NCBI RefSeq assembly: GCF_015070875.1
Contig: NZ_JADDIV010000005.1
Coordinates: 248,001 to 312,000 of the forward strand
DNA from: Ramlibacter pallidus
GTDB lineage: Bacteria > Pseudomonadota > Gammaproteobacteria > Burkholderiales > Burkholderiaceae_C
Direction of reading: 5' to 3'
DNA length: 64,000 bases
In this document: in pieces, positions 9,983 to 19,012 of the stretch
Layout of the letters: each line of letters opens with the position of its first letter
Position numbering within the stretch: position 1 is the first letter of the stretch
Notes under the pieces: model-generated
The model's database searches: none
What the model was told of the DNA's origin: nothing
What the model saw: the letters and a program-made list of their open reading frames with translations, nothing else
Position numbers and translations under genes: made by a program

Positions 9983-10732
9983 CTATGGGGCGGTCGACAC
10001 CAGCCGCTGGCGCACATCCCGCAGGAGGGGCCGCAGCGCCAGCACCCAGAGGCCGATGGCGAGGGGCACGGTCGAAATGAAGCCCGCGTACTTGAACCCC
10101 AGTGCCCCGGCCACGCCGCCGACGAAGAAGCAGGACACCAGCACGGCGTGGATCCGCAGCTTGTGGCGGTTGGCGAGCACCGGGTCGGCCCCGTCGCGCG
10201 GGTTGATGTACAGCAGCTTGCCCAGTTCGATACCGATGTCGGTGACGAGCCCCGTCACGTGGGTGGTGCGGATCTCCGCCCTGGAGATCTTGGTGATGAC
10301 TGCGTTCTGCAGGCCCATGATGTAGCAAAGCAGCAGGACGGTGAGCGGAAGGAACAGCGGCTCGAAGGCGCCCATGGAGGCGCCGGCCACCCCGAACAGC
10401 AGCAGCGCGCCGGATTCGAGCAGCAGCGGCAGACCGTACGCGCTGTGCAGGCGCCGGCGCAGGCCCCAGTTCACCAGCACCGCCGTGGTCATGGCGCCGG
10501 CCACGAAGGAGAGGATGGCGCCGGCGGCGGAGGCCGCGAGCGCCAGGTTGCCCAGGACGAGGTTGTCGGCGACGGACGAGACCAGCCCGGTCATGTGCGA
10601 GGTGTACTGGCCCACCGCGAGGAATCCGCCGGCATTGGTGGCGCCGGCGACGAAGGCCAGGAAGGCGCCGAGGCGGACGTTGGCCTGCGTGGTGCGGTCG
10701 ACATCGGTCCAGCCGCGGATGAAGGCGAACAT
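9983..10732 (-). CDS. YoaK family (DUF1275) membrane protein
   Basis: 249-residue membrane protein of the YoaK/DUF1275 family with about six hydrophobic helices. Family landmarks are GATNAGGFLAVGQYTSHMTG near residue 30-49 and LQNAVITKISRAEIRTTHVTG near the middle. Family function is unproven; a small-molecule transport role is often assumed. It lies between the SulP gene and a short lipoprotein gene on the same strand. Confidence 0.9.
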   Translation of the reverse strand: MFAFIRGWTDVDRTTQANVRLGAFLAFVAGATNAGGFLAVGQYTSHMTGLVSSVADNLVLGNLALAASAAGAILSFVAGAMTTAVLVNWGLRRRLHSAYGLPLLLESGALLLFGVAGASMGAFEPLFLPLTVLLLCYIMGLQNAVITKISRAEIRTTHVTGLVTDIGIELGKLLYINPRDGADPVLANRHKLRIHAVLVSCFFVGGVAGALGFKYAGFISTVPLAIGLWVLALRPLLRDVRQRLVSTAP

Positions 10733-10747
10733 CGCCGGCGCTTCGCC

Positions 10748-10957
10748 CTACTTCTCTTCGTTCGAAGGCAGCACGGCATCCACCGCCAGCCCGGCTGCCG
10801 CGCCGGTGATCTTCACCGTGCCCACGGCGGCATCGACCGCCAGGGATCCTGCCGTCACCGCCAGGGAGGTCGCGGCCCCGGCGACGGTCACCACGGCGCA
10901 GCCGCCGAGGGAGGCGGCGCCCAAGACCAGGATGGCGGCGCGGACGAGGTGCTGCAT
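10748..10957 (-). CDS. Small Ala/Val-rich lipoprotein
   Basis: 69-residue predicted lipoprotein. MQHLVRAAILVLGAASLGGC is a signal sequence with a lipobox (LGGC), leaving about 50 residues dominated by Ala, Val, Thr and Gly and ending in SNEEK. The mature region is hydrophobic and could lie along a membrane. It falls between metG and the YoaK gene with gaps of 9 and 15 nt, so all may be cotranscribed. Function unknown. Confidence 0.7.
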   Translation of the reverse strand: MQHLVRAAILVLGAASLGGCAVVTVAGAATSLAVTAGSLAVDAAVGTVKITGAAAGLAVDAVLPSNEEK

Positions 10958-10966
10958 GGTCCCAGC

Positions 10967-13054
10967 TTAGCGCACGCGCATGCCCGGCTCGGCACCCGGC
11001 CACGGATTCAGGACGTAAATCCCTGCCTTCGACTTCTCGTCGGCGTGGCTCGCCGCCAGCACCATGCCTTCGCTCACGCCGAACTTCATCTTGCGCGGGG
11101 CGAGGTTGGCGACCAGCACCGTCAGCTTGCCCACCAGGTCGGCCGGCTGGTAGGCCGAGGCGATGCCGGAGAACACGTTGCGGTGCCGCCCTTCGCCGAC
11201 GTCCAGCGTGAGCTGCAGCAGCTTCTTCGAGCCTTCGACCGCCTTGCACTCCACGATCCTGGCGATCCGCAGGTCGATCTTCGTGAAGTCGTCGATCGTG
11301 ATCTCCGCGGCGAGAGCCTCGCCCCCGGGTTCTCCGCTCCCTCCCCCTCCGGGGGAGGGTTGGGGTGGGGGCACGGCCACTGCCTCCGCCGGGACCTCGA
11401 ACAGCGCATCCAGCTGCTTCGCATCCACCCGCTGCATCAGGTGCTTGTACTCGCCGACCTGGTGGCCGGCCGGGAGGGGCTCCGTCGCGCTCACCCAGTC
11501 CAGCGGACCGCATTGCAGGAACGCCTCGGCCTGCGCGGCCAGTGCCGGCAGCACGGGACGCAGGCAAGCGCTCAGCACGCGGAACATCTGCAGGCACCAG
11601 CTGCCCACGGCGGCGGCTTCCTCGCCCTTGCCTTCCTTGGCCAGCTTCCATGGCGCCGCGGCGTCGAACGCGGTGTTCACCTGGTCCGCGGCGGCCATGA
11701 TCTCGCGCAGCGCCTTGGCGTAGTCGCGGCTCTCGTACAGGCCCCGCACGGCCTGCAGCAAGGCCTTCGGGTCGACGGCCGCCAGCGGGCGGGCCGCCAC
11801 CAGCTTGCCGCCCGGCACGAACTTCACCGCGCGGCTCGCGATGTTGACGTACTTGCCCACCAGGTCGCTGTTGACCCGGGCCATGAAGTCCTCGGGGTTG
11901 AAGTCGATGTCCTCGTTGCGGCCATTGAGCTTGGCGGCGATGTAGTAGCGCAGCCACTCGGGGTTCATGCCCAGCGACAGGTACTTGAGCGGGTCCAGCC
12001 CCGTGCCGCGGCTCTTGCTCATCTTCTCGCCGTTGTTGACGGTGAGGAAGCCGTGGACGAAGACGGCGTTGGGCGTCCTGCGGCCGCTGAAGTACAGCAT
12101 GGCCGGCCAGAACAGCGTGTGGAAGGTGATGATGTCCTTGCCGATGAAGTGGTACTGCTCCGTCGCCGGGTCGGCCATGAACTCCGCGAAGGAGCGGGTC
12201 TCGCCGGCGGCCTTCGCGCCGCCCTTGTCGAAGTAGTTCTTCAGCGAGGCGAGATAGCCCACCGGCGCGTCCAGCCAGACGTAGAAGTACTTGCCCGGCG
12301 CGTCGGGGATCTCGATGCCGAAGTAGGGCGCGTCGCGGCTGATGTCCCAGTCGCCCAGCGCCGTCTGGCCGTCCTCGCCGGGCACCAGCCATTCGCTGAT
12401 CTTGTTCAGCACCTCGGGCTGCACGGTGCCGCTGGCCGTCCACTCGCGCAGGAACTGCATGCAGCGCGGATCGGACAGCTTGAAGAAGAAGTGCTCGGAG
12501 GTCTTCAGGACCGGCGTGGCGCCGGACAACGCCGAGTACGGGTTGATGAGGTCCGTGGGGCTGTAGACCTTGCTGCAGACCTCGCAGTTGTCGCCGTACT
12601 GGTCCTTCGCGTGGCAGTTCGGGCATTCGCCCTTGATGAACCGGTCGGGCAGGAACATGTTCTTCTGCGGGTCGAAGAACTGCTCGATGGTCTTGCTGGC
12701 GACGAGGCCGTTGGCCTTCAGGTCGCGGTAGATCTGCTGGGCGAGCTCGGTGTTTTCCGCGCTGTCGGTCGAATGCCAGTTGTCGAAGCGGATGTGGAAG
12801 CCGTCCAGGTATTCCTTGCGGCCGGCGGCGATCTCGCCCACGAAGGCCTGCGGCGTCTTGCCGGCCTTCTCCGCCGCGATCATGATCGGCGCGCCGTGTG
12901 CGTCGTCGGCGCCCACGAAATGCACCATGTGCCCGCCCATGCGCTGGTGGCGCACCCAGATGTCGGCCTGGATGTATTCCATGATGTGGCCGATGTGGAA
13001 CCTGCCGTTGGCGTACGGCAGGGCGGTGGTGACGAAGAGCTTGCGCTGGGGCAT
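10967..13054 (-). CDS. metG: Methionyl-tRNA synthetase
   Basis: Charges tRNA-Met. The 695-residue product has the complete bacterial form with C-terminal tRNA-binding domain: the HIGH motif in [10 protein letters not shown], a four-Cys zinc knuckle (CPNC...CEVC, residues about 145-161), KMSKS in [10 protein letters not shown], and a C-terminal OB fold (about residues 590-695, starting [12 protein letters not shown]). The ATG at 13054 follows the short gap to divergent apbC. Odd feature: residues 561-573 ([13 protein letters not shown]) are encoded by a 38-bp palindromic repeat between the anticodon and OB domains, listed separately. Confidence 0.97.
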   Translation of the reverse strand: MPQRKLFVTTALPYANGRFHIGHIMEYIQADIWVRHQRMGGHMVHFVGADDAHGAPIMIAAEKAGKTPQAFVGEIAAGRKEYLDGFHIRFDNWHSTDSAENTELAQQIYRDLKANGLVASKTIEQFFDPQKNMFLPDRFIKGECPNCHAKDQYGDNCEVCSKVYSPTDLINPYSALSGATPVLKTSEHFFFKLSDPRCMQFLREWTASGTVQPEVLNKISEWLVPGEDGQTALGDWDISRDAPYFGIEIPDAPGKYFYVWLDAPVGYLASLKNYFDKGGAKAAGETRSFAEFMADPATEQYHFIGKDIITFHTLFWPAMLYFSGRRTPNAVFVHGFLTVNNGEKMSKSRGTGLDPLKYLSLGMNPEWLRYYIAAKLNGRNEDIDFNPEDFMARVNSDLVGKYVNIASRAVKFVPGGKLVAARPLAAVDPKALLQAVRGLYESRDYAKALREIMAAADQVNTAFDAAAPWKLAKEGKGEEAAAVGSWCLQMFRVLSACLRPVLPALAAQAEAFLQCGPLDWVSATEPLPAGHQVGEYKHLMQRVDAKQLDALFEVPAEAVAVPPPQPSPGGGGSGEPGGEALAAEITIDDFTKIDLRIARIVECKAVEGSKKLLQLTLDVGEGRHRNVFSGIASAYQPADLVGKLTVLVANLAPRKMKFGVSEGMVLAASHADEKSKAGIYVLNPWPGAEPGMRVR
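11337..11374 (-). repeat. 38-bp G/C palindromic repeat inside metG
   Basis: On the reverse strand this 38-mer begins GTGCCCCCACCCC and ends CCGGAGGGGGAGGGAG, with an internal C-run/G-run palindrome around CCGG. It differs by a single base from the copy at 15385-15422. It is in frame and encodes [13 protein letters not shown] in the linker of MetRS, outside any catalytic domain. Confidence 0.85.
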
Positions 13055-13129
13055 GGGGGGATTTCCAGGGGGAACCCGCGATTTTATTCGGGGTCGGTAC
13101 ACTCCGCCCAACTCCGAGAGACAAGCGTC

Positions 13130-14218
13130 ATGGCCACCCCCGAACAGCTGCTCGCCGCCCTGGCGAGCGTGAAGGACCCGAACACGGGCAAGGATTTCGT
13201 CAGCACCAAGGCGGTGAAGAACGTGCAGGTGGAAGGCGGCGACGTCTCCTTCGACGTGGAACTGGGCTACCCGGCGAAAAGCCAGGTGCCCGCCCTGCGC
13301 AAGGCGCTGGTGGCCGCCGCCAAGGGCGTTGCCGGCGTCGAGAACGTCTCCGTGAACATCACCACCCGCGTCGTCGCGCATGCCGTGCAGCGCGGCGTGC
13401 AGCTGATGCCCAACGTGAAGAACATCATCGCCGTCGCCTCCGGCAAGGGCGGCGTCGGCAAGAGCACCACCGCCGCCAACCTGGCGCTGGCGCTGGCCGC
13501 CGAGGGCGCCAAGGTGGGCGTGCTCGATGCCGACATCTACGGCCCCAGCCAGCCCATGATGCTGGGCATCGACCGCCGGCCCGAGAGCGACGACGGCCAG
13601 ACGATGGAGCCGCTGGAGAACCACGGCATCCAGGTCATGTCCATCGGCTTCCTGATCAACCAGGACGAGGCCATGATCTGGCGCGGCCCCATGGCCACCC
13701 AGGCGCTGGAGCAGCTGCTGCGCCAAACCAACTGGCAGGACCTCGACTACCTGATCGTCGACATGCCCCCGGGCACCGGCGACATCCAGCTCACGCTGTC
13801 CCAGCGCGTGCCCATGACCGGCGCCGTCATCGTGACCACGCCGCAGGACATCGCCCTGATCGACGCCAAGAAGGCCGTCACCATGTTCGAGAAGGTGGGC
13901 GTGCCCATCCTCGGCGTCGTCGAGAACATGGCGGTGCACGTGTGCAGCAACTGCGGCCATGCGGAACACATCTTCGGCGAGGGCGGCGGCAAGCGCTACG
14001 CGCAGGAAAAGGGCATCGACTACCTCGGCGCGCTGCCGCTGGACATGCGCATCCGCCTGCAGGCCGACAGCGGCAAGCCGACGGTCGTGGCGGACCCGGA
14101 CAGCGAAGCCGCGGGCATCTACAAGAGCGTCGCGCGGCAGGTGGCGATCAAGATCGCCACCAAGGCCAAGGACTTCTCGACCAAGTTCCCGACGATCACG
14201 GTGTCCAAGAACACCTGA
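13130..14218 (+). CDS. apbC: Iron-sulfur cluster carrier protein ApbC (Mrp/NBP35 family)
   Basis: Cytoplasmic P-loop ATPase that binds and transfers [4Fe-4S] clusters. The 362-residue product has an N-terminal MIP18/DUF59 domain (about residues 1-90), the deviant Walker [37 protein letters not shown] as Walker B region, and the CSNCGH pair that binds the bridging cluster. It is transcribed divergently from metG across 75 bp. A cluster carrier upstream of the poly-ferredoxin and formate dehydrogenase block fits their demand for iron-sulfur clusters, though that is only proximity. Confidence 0.96.
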   Translation: MATPEQLLAALASVKDPNTGKDFVSTKAVKNVQVEGGDVSFDVELGYPAKSQVPALRKALVAAAKGVAGVENVSVNITTRVVAHAVQRGVQLMPNVKNIIAVASGKGGVGKSTTAANLALALAAEGAKVGVLDADIYGPSQPMMLGIDRRPESDDGQTMEPLENHGIQVMSIGFLINQDEAMIWRGPMATQALEQLLRQTNWQDLDYLIVDMPPGTGDIQLTLSQRVPMTGAVIVTTPQDIALIDAKKAVTMFEKVGVPILGVVENMAVHVCSNCGHAEHIFGEGGGKRYAQEKGIDYLGALPLDMRIRLQADSGKPTVVADPDSEAAGIYKSVARQVAIKIATKAKDFSTKFPTITVSKNT

Positions 14219-14222
14219 GCGG

Positions 14223-14636
14223 CTAGGGCGAACTGCTCCAGGCCCGGCCACCGCCGATCAGCTGCATCGCGTCGCCGACCTGCCAGCGGCCCGGCTGCGG
14301 GTCGCGGCTGTAGCGCAGGGTGCCGTCCGGCAGCCGCACGGCGAATTCGTAGGAGGCGGCGGCGTCGCCCTTGGCTTCGATCTGCCGGATGCTCTCGATG
14401 ACGCCGCAGGTTTCGCAGCGCGCCCTGGGCGGCAACAGTTGCGGGTGGAGCTGCGTGCCCGTCGGCGCGGTGGCCCGTGGGGACGAGGGCATCTGCGGGG
14501 CGGCTTCGGGCCACAGCGCAAAGGCTGCCAGCACGGCACCGAAGGCGCCGACCACGGCCCCGACGGCGAGGGGTCTCGAATGCCTGGCGGTCAGGCCCGC
14601 CCACCAGGCCGGCGGCGCGCCGTGCGATTCGCTCAT
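14223..14636 (-). CDS. Hypothetical membrane-anchored protein with a CxxC motif
   Basis: 137-residue protein of unknown function. After a short hydrophilic N-terminus ([12 protein letters not shown]) there is one hydrophobic helix (about residues 22-42), a Pro/Ser/Thr linker, and a small domain starting [18 protein letters not shown] and ending [12 protein letters not shown]. This segment resembles part of the outer-membrane glycine-zipper proteins of Burkholderiales, where CxTCGxV precedes the zipper, but no glycine zipper follows here. The ATG at 14636 has GGAAGGAC just upstream. It converges with apbC. Confidence 0.6.
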   Translation of the reverse strand: MSESHGAPPAWWAGLTARHSRPLAVGAVVGAFGAVLAAFALWPEAAPQMPSSPRATAPTGTQLHPQLLPPRARCETCGVIESIRQIEAKGDAAASYEFAVRLPDGTLRYSRDPQPGRWQVGDAMQLIGGGRAWSSSP

Positions 14637-14744
14637 GGAAGTCCTTCCGGTTGGATGCCGGGACGGATTCCACGCGCAGGGCGCGATTGTGCGCTTCATT
14701 CCTGCACAGCGGGGGGCGGGCGGGGCTGCTGCACAATGGGAACG

Positions 14745-15296
14745 ATGACGACGCGCCCCCACATCGAAGTTGCCGTGGTGATGCGGAAGGTCCCCACCTC
14801 CAGCAAGTGGCAGCCGTTCCGCTGGGAACTGGCGGAGGTCGTGCGCCACGAGGAATCCTTCGGTACCGAACCGCGCCTGCTGCAGCGGGAGCCCAGCGGC
14901 GCCGAACAGTGGCTGCATCCCGCCCTGCGGGTCGAACTGTTCCGCGACGAGGCCGAGGGTTACCACCTGAACCTCACGACCGACGCGCCCGCCTGGTTCG
15001 TGATGTGGCGCATGGAAGAAGAGCCGACGGTCGCCGACGAGCCGATCGCCCGGCCGGTGGTGGTGACGCTGAGCTACCACGAGGCCGGCCGCTGGCTGGA
15101 CGCGCAGGAAACGGTGGAGAACGTGCCCGCGCCCGGCGAAGTGCTTGCGTGGGCCCAGGAATTCGCCGATGCGCACTACGTGCCGGAGCCGCGCAAGCGC
15201 AAGCGCCCGGAAAGCTTCAGGCGCCTGGAAGACCGCTTCGGCAATCCGGCTTCGGTGTCCACCGGCAAGAAGTACGGCGGGGGCGAAGGTGGCTGA
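14745..15296 (+). CDS. DUF3305 domain protein
   Basis: 183-residue cytoplasmic protein of the DUF3305 family, which occurs beside formate dehydrogenase genes in proteobacteria; its molecular role is unknown. Recognised by IEVAVVMRKVPTSSKWQ at the N-terminus and by its position ahead of DUF3306. Two in-frame ATGs exist (14736, 14745). CACAAT at 14732-14737 sits 7 nt before the second, suggesting a leaderless start there. The stop overlaps the DUF3306 GTG, so this begins an operon running to the TorD-like gene. Confidence 0.8.
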   Translation: MTTRPHIEVAVVMRKVPTSSKWQPFRWELAEVVRHEESFGTEPRLLQREPSGAEQWLHPALRVELFRDEAEGYHLNLTTDAPAWFVMWRMEEEPTVADEPIARPVVVTLSYHEAGRWLDAQETVENVPAPGEVLAWAQEFADAHYVPEPRKRKRPESFRRLEDRFGNPASVSTGKKYGGGEGG

Positions 15297-15951
15297 CGGA
15301 TTCCTGGGGCGCTGGGCGAAGCGCAAGGAGGCGGTGCGCAAGGGGGAGGCCGTGCCGGCGGAGCCGGAGAAGGTTGTTGCCGCGGTGCCCCCACCCCAGC
15401 CCTCCCCCGGAGGGGGAGGGAGCGAAGCCGCAGTCCTCCCTCCCCCCCTGGGGGAGGGCCAGGGTGGGGGCACGCCGGCGACGGAACAGTCCCCCCTCCC
15501 CACCCTCGCCGACACCGAATCCCTTACCCCCGCCTCCGACTTCACCCGCTTCGTCCAGCCCGGCGTGGCGCCGGAGGTGAGGAACGCCGCCGTCAAGAAG
15601 CTCTTTGCCGACCCGCACTTCAACGTGATGGACCGGCTGGACACCTACATCGACGACTACGGCAAGCCCGACCCGATCCCGCCCGCCATGCTGCGGCAGC
15701 TGGCCAGCGCGAAGTTCCTCAACCTCTTCCGCGAGGACGAGGAGCAGGAAGAGCGCGAACGCCTCGCGCGGGAGGGCAAAGGCCCCACGGCCCGGGAAGT
15801 CGCGGATGACCCGGCACCCGAATCCGTGGCACAGTCCAGCAACCGGACCGAGCAAGCATTACCGCCGGCCGAAGACCATGCCGACCCTGATCTGCGACTG
15901 CAACAAGACGATGCCCCTGGACGCGAAGAGCCTGGGGCGGGCTCTGGATGA
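15289..15951 (+). CDS. DUF3306 domain protein
   Basis: 220-residue cytoplasmic protein of the DUF3306 family, usually paired with DUF3305 near formate dehydrogenase. It starts at GTG 15289 (VADGFLGRWAKRK, the family opening) and has the conserved core ASDFTRFVQPGV...VKKLFADPHFNVMDRLD (about residues 83-125). Residues 33-62 are an unusual Pro/Gly insert encoded by two inverted copies of a 38-bp repeat. The acidic tail (residues 197-220) overlaps the next gene by 74 nt in another frame. No cofactor motif is seen; an assembly or regulatory role for formate dehydrogenase is inferred from context. Confidence 0.78.
   Translation: MADGFLGRWAKRKEAVRKGEAVPAEPEKVVAAVPPPQPSPGGGGSEAAVLPPPLGEGQGGGTPATEQSPLPTLADTESLTPASDFTRFVQPGVAPEVRNAAVKKLFADPHFNVMDRLDTYIDDYGKPDPIPPAMLRQLASAKFLNLFREDEEQEERERLAREGKGPTAREVADDPAPESVAQSSNRTEQALPPAEDHADPDLRLQQDDAPGREEPGAGSG
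15385..15473. repeat. Inverted pair of 38-bp G/C palindromic repeats inside the DUF3306 gene
   Basis: Copy 1 at 15385-15422 has the same orientation relative to its host gene as the metG copy and encodes [13 protein letters not shown], identical to MetRS residues 561-573. Copy 2 at 15436-15473 is inverted and encodes LPPPLGEGQGGGT. The two are 13 nt apart and could form a long cruciform or mRNA hairpin. Both keep the frame open. Confidence 0.85.
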
Positions 15952-17965
15952 AGACCTGACGCTGCACTCCACGCTGTGCCGCCGCGAAGCCGGCGCGTTC
16001 CAGCAGGCCGTGAAGACCGGCGCCGACGTGGTGGTGGCCTGCACCCAGGAAAAGCGGCTGTTCGCCGAGCTGGGCACGCAGATCGAAGGCGCGATCTCGC
16101 CGATCCGCTTCGTCAACATCCGCGAAACCGGCGGCTGGAGCCGCGACGCCAAGAGCGCCATGCCCAAGCTGGCCGCGCTGCTCGCGGCCGCCAAGCTGCC
16201 GGAGCCCGAGCCGGTGCCCACCGTCACCTACAAGAGCGCCGGCCGCCTGCTGGTGATCGGTCCGCTGGAGGAAGCCGAGCGCTTCGCCGCGGTGGTCGGC
16301 GACGCGCTGGACGTCGTGATCTTCTCGCGCGGCGGCAGCGGCGCGCAGGAACGCAAGTACCCCGTGGTCGGCGGCCGCATCGAGAGCCTCACCGGCTGGC
16401 TCGGCGCCTTCCAGCTGAAATGGTCGCAGGACAACGCGATCGACCTGGACCTGTGCACCCGCTGCAATGCCTGCGTGGCCGCCTGCCCGGAGCAGGCGAT
16501 CGGCCTGGACTACCAGGTCGACCTGCAGGCCTGCAAGGGCCATCGCGACTGCGTGAGGGCCTGCGACGTTGCCGGCGCCATCGACTTCGCGCGCGAGCCC
16601 GTCGCGCACGACGACACCTTCGACCTCGTGCTGGACCTGCGCCGCCAGCCCGGCTTCCTGCAGCACGCGCCGCCGCAGGGCTACTTCCACCTGCCGCCGG
16701 AGCAGGAGAACGGCCCGCGCGCGCTGGATGTGGTCATCAAGCTGCGTGAACTGGTGGGCGAGTTCGAGAAGCCGAAGTTCTTCGCGTACAAGCAGAAGCT
16801 CTGCGCGCACAGCCGCAACGAGAAAGTGGGCTGCAACGCCTGCGTCGACATCTGTTCCGCCGAGGCGATCTCCAGCGACAAGGCCCGCCAGCAGATCAAG
16901 GTGAACCCGAACCTGTGCGTCGGTTGCGGGGCCTGCACCACCGTGTGCCCCACGGGCGCGCTCACCTATGCCTATCCGCGCGCGGGCGAGCAGGGCACGA
17001 AGGTGCGCACGCTGCTGAACACCTACGAGAAAGCCGGCGGCGCCGCGCCCGTGCTGCTGCTGCACTCGCAGGAGCGCGGCCAGGCGCTGGTCGAGGAGCT
17101 GGGCCGCGCCGCCCGCGTGGGTGCCGGTGCCGGCGTGCCCGCCAACGTGATCCCCTTCCCGGTCTGGCACGTCGCCAGCACGGGCATCGAGCTGTGGCTG
17201 ACGGCGGTGGCGCAGGGCGCTTCGCACGTCGCGCTGCTCGCGACCCACGAGGAAGCGCCGCAGTACCTGGACGCGCTCGAGACGCAGATGCAGGTGGCGC
17301 AGGCCATCCTGGAAGGCCTGGGTTACGAGGGCACGCACTTCAGCCTGCTGCGCAGCCGCAGCCCGTCCGACCTGGACCAGGACCTGCAGCTGCTGGCCAG
17401 GCGCCGCGGCGCCGCGCCGCGCGAGCGCGCCCGCTATGCGGTCGCCGCGGAGAAGCGCACGACGCTGGAGCTCGCGCTCGACCACCTCGTCGAGCACGCG
17501 CCGCGTCAGCCGGAGAGCATCGCGCTGCCGGCGGGCGCCCCGGTGGGCCAGATCCTCGTCGACAAGGACAAGTGCACCCTGTGCCTCAGTTGCGTGAGCG
17601 CCTGCCCGGCCAGCGCCCTGCAGGACAACCCGCAGGCGCCGCAATTGCGGCTGGTGGAAAAGAACTGCGTGCAGTGCGGCCTGTGCGCCAAGACCTGCCC
17701 CGAGCAGGCGATCACGCTGCAGCCGCGGCTGCTGCTGACGCCGGAGCGCAAGCAGCCGCGCGTGCTGAACGAAGCCAAGCCTTACTCCTGCATCCGCTGC
17801 AGCAAGCCGTTCGGCACGCTGAAGGGCATCGAGAACATGCTCGGCAAGCTCGCCGGCCACTCCATGTTCCAGGGCGCGGCGCTGGACCGGCTGAAGATGT
17901 GCGGCGACTGCCGCGTGATCGACATCTATTCAGCCGAGAACGAATCGCGCATCACCGACCTATGA
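15878..17965 (+). CDS. Multi-[4Fe-4S] ferredoxin-type protein of the formate dehydrogenase locus
   Basis: 695-residue soluble protein with many cluster motifs: CTRCNACVAACP (Cys 193-203), a second set at 219-229, CAH...CNACVDIC (309-326), CVGCGACTTVCP (347-357), CTLCLSCVSACP (566-576), CVQCGLCAKTCP (597-607), then CxxC pairs at 638/641 and 675/678. An N-terminal third without clusters has two Cys (6, 8) in LICDCN. Probably an electron hub or cluster donor for formate dehydrogenase; this type sits with DUF3305/DUF3306 and TorD-like genes. The ATG at 15878 lies inside the DUF3306 gene; the stop overlaps the next start (ATGA). Confidence 0.88.
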   Translation: MPTLICDCNKTMPLDAKSLGRALDEDLTLHSTLCRREAGAFQQAVKTGADVVVACTQEKRLFAELGTQIEGAISPIRFVNIRETGGWSRDAKSAMPKLAALLAAAKLPEPEPVPTVTYKSAGRLLVIGPLEEAERFAAVVGDALDVVIFSRGGSGAQERKYPVVGGRIESLTGWLGAFQLKWSQDNAIDLDLCTRCNACVAACPEQAIGLDYQVDLQACKGHRDCVRACDVAGAIDFAREPVAHDDTFDLVLDLRRQPGFLQHAPPQGYFHLPPEQENGPRALDVVIKLRELVGEFEKPKFFAYKQKLCAHSRNEKVGCNACVDICSAEAISSDKARQQIKVNPNLCVGCGACTTVCPTGALTYAYPRAGEQGTKVRTLLNTYEKAGGAAPVLLLHSQERGQALVEELGRAARVGAGAGVPANVIPFPVWHVASTGIELWLTAVAQGASHVALLATHEEAPQYLDALETQMQVAQAILEGLGYEGTHFSLLRSRSPSDLDQDLQLLARRRGAAPRERARYAVAAEKRTTLELALDHLVEHAPRQPESIALPAGAPVGQILVDKDKCTLCLSCVSACPASALQDNPQAPQLRLVEKNCVQCGLCAKTCPEQAITLQPRLLLTPERKQPRVLNEAKPYSCIRCSKPFGTLKGIENMLGKLAGHSMFQGAALDRLKMCGDCRVIDIYSAENESRITDL

Positions 17966-18579
17966 ACGATCCCTTGCCGACGTCCAGCGCGCTGGACGAG
18001 GAAACCGCGCGTGCCGAGATCTACGGGCTGCTGGCGCATCTCTATTACGCGCCGCCGCCCGAGGAGACGCTCGCTGCGCTGCGCGTGGCCGTGACGGAGG
18101 CACCGGCGCAAGGCGCCTTCCTCGAGGAGCCCTGGCGCGAAGTCGTGGCATCGGCGCGCGCCCTGGACGCCAAAGCGATCCGCGACGAGTACGACGCGCT
18201 CTTCGGCGGCGTGGGCAAGCCCGACGTCTACCTGTTCGGGTCGCATTACCTCAGTGGCTTCCTGAACGAGCGCCCGCTCTCGCAGCTGCGCGACACGCTG
18301 GCGGAGCTGGGCCTCGCGCGCGACGAAGCCATGCCCGAGACCGAGGACCACATCGCGTACCTGTGCGAGGTGATGCGCTACCTGATCGCCGGCGACGATG
18401 CCGCGGTGGCCAACCTCACGAAGCAGCGCGAGTTCTTCTCCGCGCACCTGCTGCCCTGGGCCAATGATTTGTGCGATGCAATAAGCGCGCACCCCCGCGC
18501 CCGCTTCTATGCGGCGCTCGCCGGCTTCACGAGAGCTTTCGTCTCCGTCGAGGCGCAAGGCTTCGACATGCTCGCCTGA
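17962..18579 (+). CDS. TorD/DmsD-family molecular chaperone
   Basis: 205-residue all-helical cytoplasmic protein of the TorD family, which binds molybdoenzyme precursors during cofactor insertion and Tat export. Family features: ARAEIYGLLAHLYYAPPPEE at the N-terminus, the central DEYDALFGGVGKPDVYLFGS, and PETEDHIAYLCEVMRYLI. It is the last gene of the upstream operon and overlaps the Fe-S protein by 4 nt. The likely client is the Tat-signal catalytic subunit encoded at 19013. Confidence 0.88.
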   Translation: MNDPLPTSSALDEETARAEIYGLLAHLYYAPPPEETLAALRVAVTEAPAQGAFLEEPWREVVASARALDAKAIRDEYDALFGGVGKPDVYLFGSHYLSGFLNERPLSQLRDTLAELGLARDEAMPETEDHIAYLCEVMRYLIAGDDAAVANLTKQREFFSAHLLPWANDLCDAISAHPRARFYAALAGFTRAFVSVEAQGFDMLA

Positions 18580-18743
18580 GCGCGAGGCGCCGCACGCTGA
18601 CACGATGCTTGCACGCGCCCTGCGCGCGTGTCGCTTTTTGCGACGGATCCTGTCGTGCTGCTGTCTTCTCCGCGTTTTCCCTAGGCGTGCGCCGCGTCTT
18701 TTTGCATGCCAACGATTGCCGCCCTGTATCGCGTCCACTACAG

Positions 18744-18761
18744 TATGAAACGTAGTTCATA
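18744..18761. promoter_or_regulatory. Perfect palindrome upstream of the formate dehydrogenase operon
   Basis: TATGAA-N6-TTCATA, perfectly symmetric, in the 206-bp gap between the TorD-like gene and the small Tat protein, 25 nt ahead of the latter's ATG. The core TGAA-N6-TTCA fits a helix-turn-helix dimer site such as the T-N11-A boxes of LysR regulators. No regulator gene is adjacent. Role inferred from symmetry and position. Confidence 0.45.
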
Positions 18762-18785
18762 AGCTGAGCGAGCCAGGAGACGCAC

Positions 18786-18995
18786 ATGTCCGAAAGCAAG
18801 CCGAAGCCCTCCCGCCGGGGTTTCATGTTGGGGGCCGCCGTTGCCGGCGCAGCCACTGCCGCAGTCGTCGCACTGCCCAAGGTCGAGGGCGAGCAAGCCC
18901 CCACCGCCGAACAGACGCCGCCCGCGCCTGCGAACGGCGGCGGCTACCGCCTGACGGAACACGTCAAGCAGTACTACAAGACCACGCTGATCTGA
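18786..18995 (+). CDS. Small formate dehydrogenase-region Tat-signal protein
   Basis: 69-residue protein with a twin-arginine leader, KPSRRGFMLGAAVAGAATAA, and a short Pro-rich tail ending VKQYYKTTLI. It matches the family of small Tat targets coded just upstream of formate dehydrogenase catalytic subunits. Function unknown; it may be an extra subunit or assembly factor. CCAGGAGA stands about 7 nt before the ATG. It begins the fdh operon, 17 nt ahead of the catalytic subunit. Confidence 0.8.
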   Translation: MSESKPKPSRRGFMLGAAVAGAATAAVVALPKVEGEQAPTAEQTPPAPANGGGYRLTEHVKQYYKTTLI

Positions 18996-19012
18996 TTTCG
19001 CTGGAGAGTTCC

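Noticed and set aside
8232..14251. Very long open frames (over 1000 residues) crossing the SulP, YoaK, metG and apbC genes on both strands
   Set aside because: They are Arg/Gly/Ala/Pro-rich shadows produced by high third-position G+C. The real genes in other frames have clear family motifs, and the shadows have none beyond the stretch that is the real gene.
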